Assembly: GCA_025201365.1 (NCBI GenBank)
Contig: JAIXMF010000099.1
Coordinates: 1 to 40,069, forward strand
Direction of reading: 5' to 3'
DNA from: Syncephalis plumigaleata
Lineage: Eukaryota; Zoopagomycota; Zoopagomycetes; Zoopagales; Piptocephalidaceae
Length of the DNA stretch: 40,069 nt
Numbering within the stretch: position 1 is the first letter of the stretch; every line of letters starts with the position of its first letter. A model generated the notes under the pieces. The model was not told the origin of the DNA and searched no databases. It saw nothing but the letters and a program-made list of their open reading frames with translations. The translations under genes and the position numbers were made by a program. Below, piece after piece: positions 19,112 through 28,800 of this stretch.

Positions 19112-20392
19112 ATGTTACTAACTCGAGGACAAACACGATTGTTACCTTGGGTCAACGTGCACTGGGCAGGCGTACAACGCAGTCAACTGCAACGCTTACT
19201 ACCGCAATACTGGGCATGCTCGTCGGTATATTGGAATTCAGCCATGCGGATAGAACGACAACATACTACTAAGAGCACTGGCCCTAAGCGCCAGGCTAAA
19301 CGTGATAGTACACACAAGTATACACCTTATAATAAGGATAATTATCGTGGCACTAACAGGAATATTCGTAGTACACGCTACAACAACGATAACAGTAGTA
19401 GCAATCACAACAATAGCAGTAGCAGTAGCAGTATCCGCTATAATAATAGCAATCACAATAGCCATTACAACAGTTATAGCAATTATAACAATAACGAATG
19501 GCGTACACCGTCAAGGTATCAGGAAGAAATAAGGGAAGCTAACACGCATATTAGGTTTGAGAAACATAGCGTTGCTATTACTCGTCAGCCAGGACGCAAC
19601 GACTCCCGTGCCAATGTAACGAATAGTTCGCGTAAACTGCCGTTGCAACTTCGATTCTACCCGAATGAAGGTGGACTATTCGAGAGCAGCATCACCGAGG
19701 ACTATCTACTTCGACGTGCGACGCAAATCACACAACGACCACTACTGGTATTGGATCTGAACGGCACGTTAATACATCGTACAAAGAAGACGAAACAATT
19801 CTACGCACGTCCACATCTTGGTGAATTCTTGGAGCGTGTCCTAAAGCGTTACGCAGTGCTAATTTGGTCATCGGCACGACCCGAGAATGTACGCTTAATG
19901 GCGAGCCATTGTTTCAAGGAATACGAGACTTATCGTCGTAAACAACAAGACAGCGTTACATCGAGTACATCTAAGACGCAACAAGAAGTGTCTCGTCAAG
20001 TTGAACGAGTACGTTATCAAGATTATCTGGCGGCGTTGTGGGATCGTCGTGCATTCAAATTTACTCGCGAGGAGTATGCGGGCAATCCGGTTACCGTTAA
20101 GAATCTCGAGTTTATCTGGAATTGGCGAACTTGCTGGCATGCACGTAACACGCTCATTGTTGATGATTCACCGGAGAAAGTGGAGAGACAACCAAAGAAC
20201 TGGATCTACCTGTCGACATTTACTAATACACAGGAGCAACAAAATGATAGTGAACTATTACGATTGGCCACCTATTTAGAGGAGATTGCTCATGTTAAGG
20301 ATATTCGAAGTGCACTGGATGTCAATCCATTTAGCAAATACGTAGCATCAATTAATAGCGGTAGCGGTAGCAATACCAATAATACTAAATAA
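19112..20392 (+). CDS. FCP1/NIF-family HAD phosphatase-like protein
   Basis: One 426-codon exon. Residues 1-45 are Arg-rich and free of acids, a possible mitochondrial targeting signal. Residues about 70-130 are Asn/Ser/Tyr-rich from AAC/AGT codon runs. The FCP1-homology domain occupies about 205-400: RPLLVLDLNGTLIH (motif I), YAVLIWSSARPENV (motif II) and NTLIVDDSPEKV (motif III), followed by the typical P-x-N-W-I-x-L. Motif I reads D-L-N-G-T rather than D-x-D-x-T. The nucleophile Asp is kept but the general acid/base Asp is Asn, so activity may be altered. TIM50-like import components share this fold, and a mitochondrial role is an inference. The gene ends tail-to-tail 34 bp from PIGX. Confidence 0.85.
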   Translation: MLLTRGQTRLLPWVNVHWAGVQRSQLQRLLPQYWACSSVYWNSAMRIERQHTTKSTGPKRQAKRDSTHKYTPYNKDNYRGTNRNIRSTRYNNDNSSSNHNNSSSSSSIRYNNSNHNSHYNSYSNYNNNEWRTPSRYQEEIREANTHIRFEKHSVAITRQPGRNDSRANVTNSSRKLPLQLRFYPNEGGLFESSITEDYLLRRATQITQRPLLVLDLNGTLIHRTKKTKQFYARPHLGEFLERVLKRYAVLIWSSARPENVRLMASHCFKEYETYRRKQQDSVTSSTSKTQQEVSRQVERVRYQDYLAALWDRRAFKFTREEYAGNPVTVKNLEFIWNWRTCWHARNTLIVDDSPEKVERQPKNWIYLSTFTNTQEQQNDSELLRLATYLEEIAHVKDIRSALDVNPFSKYVASINSGSGSNTNNTK

Positions 20393-20426
20393 ATCATATG
20401 TGTTGTAATGCAACTTTATTAAAACA
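20389..20426. terminator. Shared 3'-end region of convergent genes
   Basis: Only 34 bp separate the two stop codons. AATAAA-type signals lie on both strands: AAATAAAT at the plus-strand stop and TTTATT at 20413-20418, which reads AATAAA on the minus strand. Each transcript probably ends inside the other's coding region or overlaps its 3' UTR. Confidence 0.55.
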
Positions 20427-21506
20427 TTATTCCTCCTTTTCTACATCTGCGTCATAGGCATCAGCGTTAGCCTTTTTCGTTTGTACTCGATCCGTGCTGA
20501 CAGGTGTCGTTCTACGTGATTGACCAGTTGATTTGTCGCTTGTTCCACCGCGCTGATGTCTTACCGCGAATATCGTCCACATTAACCATAATAGACCGAT
20601 GATAACACATGCCAATGTACCCAGTGCCACAATAGAGGCATCCTCTAATCGACCACTAGGCAGGGTAATGGTAATCGTATTCTGTGGTTGCTCGCTTACA
20701 CTGCTAGTTGCATCTTGACTGGATGTGGTGGCAATCACTTGAATGGATTTGACTTGATAAGCGTATTTGTCATTAAATAGTTGTGCTATCTCCGTGTCTT
20801 TACTTGCAATTAGATGATTATTAGATTGCTTTAATTCTATTCATGATTCATTAGTCATTGTTGCTATATCCAATGTTGTATAAATACCTTGTTGGCATAA
20901 CCAGTAGAACTGGCCGGGTTGAACGGTGATATGTTTTTCCTCACCGCCGAACAATGGTATTTGATATCGACCATGAAGTGGTAATTCCACGATATCCGTC
21001 ACTTTCCATGCTGACGTTGCGTGTTGTTCCGCGGTTGCATCGTCAAGCTTATTATGTACATGATAGTTCCATACGGTAATCGATACACCGGTAGGCGAGG
21101 CTTCATTCACTGGATTCTCCAATTCTATTTGGCCATAATGATGGACGCGTTCAGCGCCTTGCTCCAACACGTCGTGTAACTGGTAAGGATCGGCGAAAAG
21201 TGCCGCTGGTAGTGACTGATACAGGACAAGCTCGTTGCAGTGACTAGCTGGTCGTAGGACCGCCGACGAGGTCAACGCCAACGAGGACAGATTGTAGTGA
21301 AGGACCGGATGAAATGACTGAGCTGGCAAAGCATACACCGAGACGCGCTGTCGTTCAACTGGCCAGATCCCGACACGCGTTTCTTTATTGGGGCTCTCCT
21401 CGATCATGGTAGTACCTAGTACGCTTTTTATCCAACTGTTGAACATGGCGAGATACACAAATAGAGAGGATATAATAATAATAACGAAAAACAACGACAA
21501 TGACAA
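20427..21506 (-). CDS. PIGX: PIG-X/Pbn1, GPI mannosyltransferase I stabilising subunit
   Basis: Exons 21506-20888 and 20785-20427 join in phase across a 102-nt intron (donor GTATTT, branch TCTAATAA, acceptor GATAG), giving about 325 aa. Without splicing, the reading meets TGA at 20841-20843 and then continues in the same frame. The intron removes the stop and directly joins WLCQQ to AQLFNDKYAY. An N-terminal hydrophobic segment (residues 3-22) is signal-like. The PIG-X landmarks are LPAALFADPYQL in the middle and LPLHGRYQIP later. A single transmembrane helix (IVALGTLACVIIGLLWLMW) is followed by a basic cytosolic tail. PIG-X partners PIG-M/Gpi14 in the ER to add the first mannose of GPI anchors. 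A (CACT)n run lies immediately before the ATG. Confidence 0.85.
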
Positions 21507-21510
21507 ATAG

Positions 21511-21526
21511 AGTGAGTGAGTGAGTG
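21511..21526 (+). repeat. AGTG microsatellite in PIGX leader
   Basis: Four AGTG/GTGA units end within about 5 bp of the PIGX start codon. On the mRNA strand this is a CACT repeat in the 5' UTR. Confidence 0.8.
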
Positions 21527-21553
21527 AAGGACAATCCTGTAATTAGCCGCATT

Positions 21554-21725
21554 AATACGAGGAATATTGATGATGTGCATGTGTGTGTGAGTTACAGTGT
21601 TTTTCCATCCAATTTGCGCATTTATCCTTTAACATTTGCAGTTCATTAATAAATGGATTTACACAATTGTTAACACCATTATTACCATAGAAATGCCAAT
21701 TGACACAGCATGATAATAATAACAA
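21554..21725 (-). other. Possible exon or repeat carrying a CANWMEK motif
   Basis: The minus strand reads an open frame of about 50 codons (CVNPFINELQ, then KDKCANWMEKHC). A matching plus-strand segment at 22110-22175 reads KANCANWMEKAC. The two lie as an inverted pair around the second WNRD element. No family was recognised. Confidence 0.35.
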
Positions 21726-21848
21726 TTCAGTATTCAGTAATGAATCATTTATTGATAGTGATAACTATCATCATCAATTCTATAAGATAAATGATACAAG
21801 TGTACTAGTATAGTTGGATATTGCCATGTCATATACTTACAAGTAGCT
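21700..21848 (+). repeat. Dispersed repeat, copy 2
   Basis: This is the match to 14046-14200 in inverted orientation. Here it directly precedes the WNRD element. Confidence 0.82.
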
Positions 21849-22090
21849 ATTGATTATCGTTTGTGGAATCGGGATATGTCTGCATGTCTGAATTTTATTC
21901 AGATTATTCTCAGTGTTCGTGCGGACAACCTTATTCCAACACAATTCCAACGAGGTGCCGTTTCTCCTCCTGAGCCTAGTACATCCACAAAACATTCACT
22001 AAATGAAGATCAAGATCAAGATGGACAAGATCAAGAGGGATCCAAACATCAAAAAACAAATTAACCAGGTTGTATCGTCAATCGTCTAAA
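21846..22090 (+). mobile_element. WNRD-motif element remnant, copy 2
   Basis: The frame contains WNRDMSACLN-x-IQIILSVR, then PTQFQRGA, and ends at 22064 in an Asp/Gln/Lys-rich tail. It is close to 14836-15065 at the DNA level (around 85-90% over the WNRD part). Differences are spread over all codon positions. The WNRD-x-x-A-x-LN...P-x-x-F-x-R signature recalls C-terminal ends of TnpB/Fanzor-type proteins in fungal genomes. The upstream catalytic regions are absent. Confidence 0.45.
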
Positions 22091-22109
22091 ATACAGGAGT
22101 CCTTGTAAG

Positions 22110-22175
22110 TGTTAACTATTATTTATTCGTAAAACAGAAGGCTAACTGCGCAAATTGGATGGAAAAAGCCTGTAC
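22110..22175 (+). repeat. CANWMEK segment, inverted partner of 21554-21725
   Basis: TGCGCAAATTGGATGGAAAA here is identical to the minus strand at about 21601-21620. It follows an intron-like GTAAGTGTTAAC...ACAG. Confidence 0.6.
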
Positions 22176-22725
22176 TAGATTGGTAATTCAGTATGTTCTA
22201 ATGTCATGCTGACTTCATCTATAAAAGACAATTGATTATTATTAGATAACACATTAACTTGTATATTCTATTTCATTAAGTAATAAATAGTAATGATATT
22301 CATTGCATATACTCGATTCTTACAACTATACTTGAATAGCATCATCGTGATTACTTTTACTACTTGATAGTACTCGATGACAAAGCCCTTCTCGCTTCTC
22401 TCCCCTTAATCAACGAATGTTAACATGATTGCACGGTCACGCTATTCCAAATGCCACTCCCGGAGTTGTCAAGCAATCATTGTCATTTGCATTCTTTTTC
22501 TTCTTTTATCTTCACCTCCTTTAGGACACTCCTATTACTCTTATTACCATTTTATAGCGTATATTTTACTCGTATTCCAGCATCGTTCTATCTACTTGTA
22601 TGTAACATGTCATGATAATTATTAGAATTCATTGATATTTACTAATCTACCATCTACTTGTTACACATAGACATACACAGACATATATAATCATTTTGAT
22701 AGTGTACACTGGCTACTAGTTACAT
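22176..22725. other. Intergenic region upstream of MARVEL-like gene
   Basis: AT-rich and T/C-rich sequence without a supportable gene. It contains the promoter of the following gene, but no clear TATA box was recognised. Confidence 0.5.
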
Positions 22726-23730
22726 ATGGCATCGATTGATCCATCAAATACTGATGTTCCTTTTGATACCAACTGGATACCATCGTCAACACGTACTCGT
22801 CTTGCATTAGATGACGTGCAACATCTTAATATTAATACTAATGATGTTGATGATCATCATCATCGTGATCCCTCTATCCCCATGACACCAATGGATGAGT
22901 TAATACTTGAGGATAGTCCTAGTCATCCTGTAACTACCGATCAGCGAAAGATGTCGATAGATCATCCGACCATGTCTCGTTTCACCGTGCACGATCGATC
23001 AATTGACATGCCAGCGCGTGTACACGGCGTTACTTGGACGGTAACTGAACCGGAACAAGCGCGTATCATGATGGTGGAGGGAAATCATCGTCGTTGGTGG
23101 CAATACACATGGGAGAAACGCTCGCTTCTCCGTGCCATTGGATTGTTATCCGCTATAAATACCGTAGGTTTCCTAGGCGGTGCTAGTCCAGTAAGTCAAA
23201 CCTTTTATTTATACTATATCATATCTACCGCTGTAATAACCATGATGATGATGACTAGTATTCTAGTTATGACATTCCATTCTCATCAAGTTGGTTCGTT
23301 ACTGTTACCCTTGTGGCAGCCATTCTTACTATCGTGCTGAATCTCCTTTATTTGGTACATACATTTCGTATTATTCGATCGTCACAGCTAAACATGGATC
23401 GTAAGGGCCGTTTATGGATTGTTAATTGGCGCACGCGTGATGCACTCGTCGCTTTAATGGACGTAGTCATGACAGCTACTTGGATGGCAGGTCTAGTGGG
23501 TATTTATCAACACAAGTGTTCACCGGGTAGTCTTAATGGATGGTAATCTACACGATATCGCGCTACATTGATCGCTTGTTAACTATCTAGTGTATATTAG
23601 GTGTGATTTCTACAATACATCCATACTATTCGGTACTATTTCCCTAGTCATTCAACTCATCGTCACTACATGGGAGGTGCACAGGGAAGTGTTATTCTGG
23701 TGGAGTAGCAAGCATAACAAACACATTTAA
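22726..23730 (+). CDS. Four-TM MARVEL-like membrane protein A
   Basis: Three exons, 22726-23190, 23259-23542 and 23601-23730, give 292 aa. The first 125 residues are polar and predicted cytosolic. Four hydrophobic helices follow: AIGLLSAINTVGFLGG, WFVTVTLVAAILTIVLNLLY, ALMDVVMTATWMAGLVGIY and SILFGTISLVIQLIVT. Between helices 3 and 4 lies C-x-PGSLNGWCDFYNTSI, with two cysteines in the extracytosolic loop as in fungal MARVEL proteins. It is a paralogue of the convergent gene at 24077-25114, sharing the GASxxYS junction, intron 1 position and the NGWCDF-x-NTSI motif. MARVEL proteins organise membrane domains or vesicle traffic; no specific role can be read here. Confidence 0.8.
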
Positions 23731-24076
23731 TTGTACATCGTGGAGGAGAGACAGCGAGAGACTAGTATATCAATTCTATTATAACATGTATCGTAAATTA
23801 GTTATTCAGTTCATTCCAATGCATGATTATTGCTAGTATTATACTGTATTTTAAATTGCTTTTAATTACACGATTGTCAATTAAATATGAATATGTAGAT
23901 AATACATAGTAAACGTAATCATCAATCTAGTATACTCATTATAATTTCACTTTATATATAAGAAATAATCAACGACGATATAGTAATAACGATAATAGTG
24001 ATAGTACTATATGATAATGGGCGCTACTAAAATGAACAATCAAACGTCATCTATCTATCTATCTATATTGCTTTCT
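23731..24076. other. Intergenic 3'-3' gap between MARVEL paralogues
   Basis: 346 bp, very AT-rich, holding the 3' UTRs of both genes. A (CTAT)n run lies at about 24050-24066. No other feature was seen. Confidence 0.6.
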
Positions 24077-25114
24077 CTAATTGCGTCTCCAACGTTTTCC
24101 GCGTAATCCTTCCGATAACCGACCTCGATTGCCGCCACAACAGTTAAAGTAGACATCCCATCCCATTGCCATAGCATAGGTAAGGAATGCCACTACACCA
24201 AAGAAGATTGATGTATTAAAGAAGTCGCACCATCCATTACGCGAACCAACTGGACATTTCTGCGTGCCAATAATGATAAACACATCAGCACCCCAGATAC
24301 ACGCCATAATAAGATCAATGAGGAATTGAGTATACTGGCCGATGACTCGACCCGGTTTAATCCAACGGAGTAGCATAAAGCCTAGGAGAAATAGACTGAC
24401 CGCACACGATATCGAACTAACCACGTAGTATAGATCAACGGCAGTACGACCTGAGAATGGACTTGATTCACCGGAATACTAAATAATAGTATTAAGCATC
24501 ATTAGTACTTTTCTCTAACGCATTACATTATTACTACTTACCGATGAGGCACCGGCTAGGAAACCTAGTGTACCCACTGATGCCACCAACTGAATGATTC
24601 TAATAATCAGTATCACTCTGTGCGGTACTTGTCGTTGTGTTGGTGGTGCGGGAATAGCACTGCCACTTGTAGGACCGGCACCGTTAAGCTTATAGTCATT
24701 CGACGTATTCTGGAAGTGTGGATCATTAGGAGATAACGGTGCTGCTAGTCCGTGTCCACCGGTGTGTTCGAGAATTTGAGCAGGGGCTGGCACTACCACT
24801 ACCGTACCATCATCACCATCATTCGTAGTAGTAGCGATCTTAGCGGGTTCATCACTATGACTAGGATAATCGACGGTAGTCATGGATGGATTATCATACG
24901 GTGTAGCATAGGCGTTGGGTCGTACGTAATGAGCGGCGTCTGGCATAGTTACTTCGGTGGCAGCAGGAACTAGACTAGGCGAGGAGGATGCAGCATCAGT
25001 GGAAGTAAATGTCGATGCGGGAGCAGCATAAGCATTGAGGGTTGGAATTGAGGGTTCAGGCATTGGTCCTGTCCATGCAGTAGAAGCACGCTGATGATCA
25101 TTATCTGACGACAT
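24077..25114 (-). CDS. Four-TM MARVEL-like membrane protein B
   Basis: Two exons, 25114-24542 and 24478-24077, give 324 aa. The frame stays open to an ATG at 25267, but the added residues are His/Thr repeats from a CA-rich leader. I chose MSSDNDHQ at 25114 as the start. The N-terminal 160 residues are polar and low in complexity. Helices are RVILIIRIIQLVASVGTLGFL, VVSSISCAVSLFLLGFMLL, FLIDLIMACIWGADVFIII and SIFFGVVAFLTYAMAM. The loop C-x-VGSRNGWCDFFNTSI matches protein A. A glycine- and arginine-rich tail follows. Gene A keeps an additional intron inside the WC-DF codons that is absent here. Confidence 0.8.
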
Positions 25115-25858
25115 TGCTAATGACGTATTTGCTTGTATGCTTGTATTTGTATGCTTATGCGTGTGTTGTACTTGTGCGTGTGTCCGTTGTCTGGATGAAT
25201 GAGTAGTTATAAACAAAGGCGCGTTTGTATGCGTGTATGCGTGTGTGTGTGTCTGTATCAAGTACAAACAAAGTAGTCGGTTTCCGAGGAAATAGAAGGA
25301 AAAAGAATAGACTGAATACTAAGCCGTCGTTACTGCCGTAATCAACTTCTTATATAACCACAGTGATAATAATAATAGAACGAGAGTAATAATAATAATA
25401 ATAAGCAGGATAGTTACTAATAGTACGGGAGAATGTCCGTGTTAACCAAGAAAGAAAAGAGAGAAGGGAGAGAAGAAAGAAAGGGGTGAACCAAAATGCA
25501 TTGACATTTATCAGTTTAAAATTTTTGCTATCCGCTTTCATCTGCGCTTCTTGGCATTAAAAAACAAGTGTCGTAAAAAAACTCAACTAATGATTGGATA
25601 TCGAAATGAATAGCACGATGTTGTCCTTTACTATTAGATAGAAAGATGAATGCACTAGATCCATTTATGATTATCAATGACAATAAGGAATAAACATATG
25701 TATTTATTAATGAATAAAGTGGCCACAACATAATACGAGTAAATCATGACATCATAATTGCTATTGCTACTACTACTACTAGCGTATCATCATCATCATC
25801 ATCATCATTCACTACAAACAAGATGTGGTTTTTTTGGTATAAATCTTTTTCTAATTCA
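25115..25858. other. Intergenic region with CA and ATC microsatellites
   Basis: This is the 5' region of the MARVEL B gene, with a (TG/CA)n-rich segment at 25136-25258, and the 3' flank of the HECT gene. (TAA)n-like tracts lie at 25365-25405. An ATC run lies at 25786-25809. No gene was supported; the short ORFs here are composition artefacts. Confidence 0.55.
25786..25809 (+). repeat. ATC trinucleotide microsatellite
   Basis: Eight ATC units lie about 50 bp beyond the HECT gene stop codon. Confidence 0.85.
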
Positions 25859-28800
25859 TTAACTGAATCCAAATCCAGTTGAACACTCTTCAATAGCCAA
25901 AAGTAGCATAGAGCGTAGTTGCTCGTAGGACGTGTACATGGGTAGATCCAATTGATTGAAACTATAGAATAAATAGTAAATTAGTATAATGCCATAATAG
26001 CAATAACGAGTAATACAACTTACCATGTATGAGCTGATGGCAAGCGAGAGGTAGAACCGAAATCTTTATGAATCTGGAATTTCTGTAAACCACCCGAGCC
26101 TTGTAATGCGACAAATCCTTCTAGTGGCACCTTCGATGTACCTGTAACGAATTGTACGAGTTTCGCTCGTTCTTCCCTATTGAAGCTACGTACGGCACGC
26201 CAGAACCATTGGATTTGCGGTGCTGACGCGTTGTAGCCTTGATAGTCGGTATTGTTCTTCCAGTCGTCGACATCGATATCAAATAGGCCGGAGATGAGCA
26301 GTTCAAGCTCTTGCTCGTTAAAGATACTAACAAGCGAGGCCGGTATAATCTCGTGGAAACCAGCGAGGAAACTGTCAATTTGCTTGCGTATCGATAGGGT
26401 TAAGCGTTGCTCCACCACCAGTTTAACGTAGTCCATCTTGTTCTCCTCGGTTACCGGGATATTGTGTCCGTCTGGCTTCAAGTCGATGATCTTCTTAACA
26501 CCGAAGTGATCCACCTCCATACTGAATGTAAGATCGATGACATCGGTAATATCGTTGTTGAGCATCCATTCGAGACTCTTGTAATAGTCGGGGTCGACCG
26601 CTTCAACGTCCTTGTAGTCGACCTGACGAGCAAGCATGTGTTTGTAGAATGAGCGTGTAAAGTGACAATCCAACAGTCGACCATCGTAGATTGCCTTGCC
26701 AATAACACGACCGATGAATTTGAAGTAGAGTAAATGGTCGGGATTAGCCCATGATAATGGATTGGGCTGATACGTGACACTATCCACGGCGGATGCCACG
26801 AATAACGCGTAGTTAGGATTGAACATTTGACGCGATAACACTTGGAACCATTCGCGTGACACGCCACCGGCATCGACACCTTCCTCGCCGTGGAATCGTA
26901 CGTTCAATTTGCCATACTTGATCTCATCGCCCGTACGACCCTGCCATTGATGATACGAGTCTTCGAACACGTATTGACGACGCACGTTCAAATGTAGTGT
27001 CGAATAATGCTGGACACGTTGTTGCGGGGTACGCTTGTGCAATTGTTGCGAAAAGTATTTACGCTTATTATCGAATTCAAGCACCTTTGGATTATGAATA
27101 AGTAACGAGAAGGATCCGTTCATGAGACCGGGATTGTGTCGCACAAGCATATTCAATATTTTACGATGATCCTCAATGAATCGGAAGAATGCATCGGCTG
27201 GATCCAGTGAACCACCGCCACCGTTCGACTGATTGTTCTGCGTTAATCGACTGTCACGCGATGTGGCCGCACTCGACGATGCCGATGATTGCATCTCGGC
27301 TGATGCGATCTTTTCGGTCATACGATTGGCCACCGCTTCCAGTACGGTATGCTTCGACACCACCATAAATGACTCGATTAATGGTAGTAGCACGGTGGCT
27401 ACTCGTGTCGTATCGGGATTATCCTGCAAACGTGTGAGACACTCGCCCAGTCGTTGCCAAAGACCATCGAGAGCAAGTCGATCGTAAACCGCTTGTAGTC
27501 GCGCCACATTCTCTTTCTCCTTTTCCTTTTCCTCGACACTGGGCGTACGCTCCTTATTCGATGGTGTGACATACAAATAATCGATGGTCTTGAGAATACG
27601 TAATAATTTAGCTTGACGAGCGGAAGCAGGTGAGAATTTAAGTAGAACAACGTTGAGATCATCCTCTGATACAGAATGCGATTGAGCAACTTCATCATCT
27701 CCTCCTTCTTCTTCCTTAGTAGTAGAGGACAGCGTTGCCTTGTTTGATGCCTCTTCGTCGATAGACATGCTCGTAGTGCTGGTGGTGGTGGTGGCTGGTC
27801 CCAACACGGTTAATAGCTGGGCCAGATCGAGCATTGTTGCTTCTGACCAACGAGCCGCATTCGTCACAAGTTCATCCACCATGATATCAAAGCCATGAAG
27901 GGCCGACAAATGCTGAATCGTTAATATTGTACATTGGAAGGCGCGCATACTACAAATATCCAGGGCCAGTACACGCGACACCGCTCGATAGGCATTCTCG
28001 GGGATAATCGGCGGTTTAAATACGGGTGTACTCGTCGTCGAACCAGTGGTATCCGAGTTCAATCGACGTGCTTCCTCCTTCTTCATTAGCGCGGGTAATG
28101 GTCGAGTAATACTCGTGATTAGATGCATCAGTTGATCGAGTAGTGCCGATTGATTCAAGAATACCGGATGATCGAGCAAACTCAATAAAGTGACAAGTGG
28201 TGACTTGGGTAATCGTTCGCGACCTAGTCGTTTCGTGTGCTCGTGTTCAACGAGGAAATACTGTAAGCAACGATCATTAGCGCCTACTAGATGCGATATC
28301 ATCTCGAGACTATGTCGTAGAATAGTGTTGATATCTTGATCGGATAGACGGGTATTTGTGGATGTTCCTGCTAGTATTTTACCGGTAGCACCTTCGGTTG
28401 CCAAAGTGGATGAGCCCGCCACCATTGATCGAGATGGGCTTGTAATGGCAGATGCCGAAGAGGAAGCAGTAGCAGTATTGGTAGAAGTAGTATGCGTTGT
28501 ATTGGCACGTTGAACAAGATGATCGAAACTAGCATTAAATGCCGCGGTAGTTTGACTTCCTTCGTAGATCATGGCCAATAGCAACGATAGTATATCAAGA
28601 CGCGTCTTACTATTCTCGCATAGATTCAATATAACACGCTGGTATAGATCCTTGGAGAAGAGTAGCTGCGATCGTCCAAATAGTAAACGCATCAAGGCAG
28701 CCGTACCTTGTCGGTCGACAATACCCAATGCATCTCGATGTACCGCGGAGGGTCGTTGTTCCGCAGATAATGCATTACTAATGGATGAAGATATGCCCGC

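Noticed and set aside
20841-20843. In-frame TGA in PIGX as recoding, selenocysteine or a disabling mutation
   Set aside because: A 102-nt intron with branch and acceptor sites removes it and restores a continuous PIG-X protein in phase.
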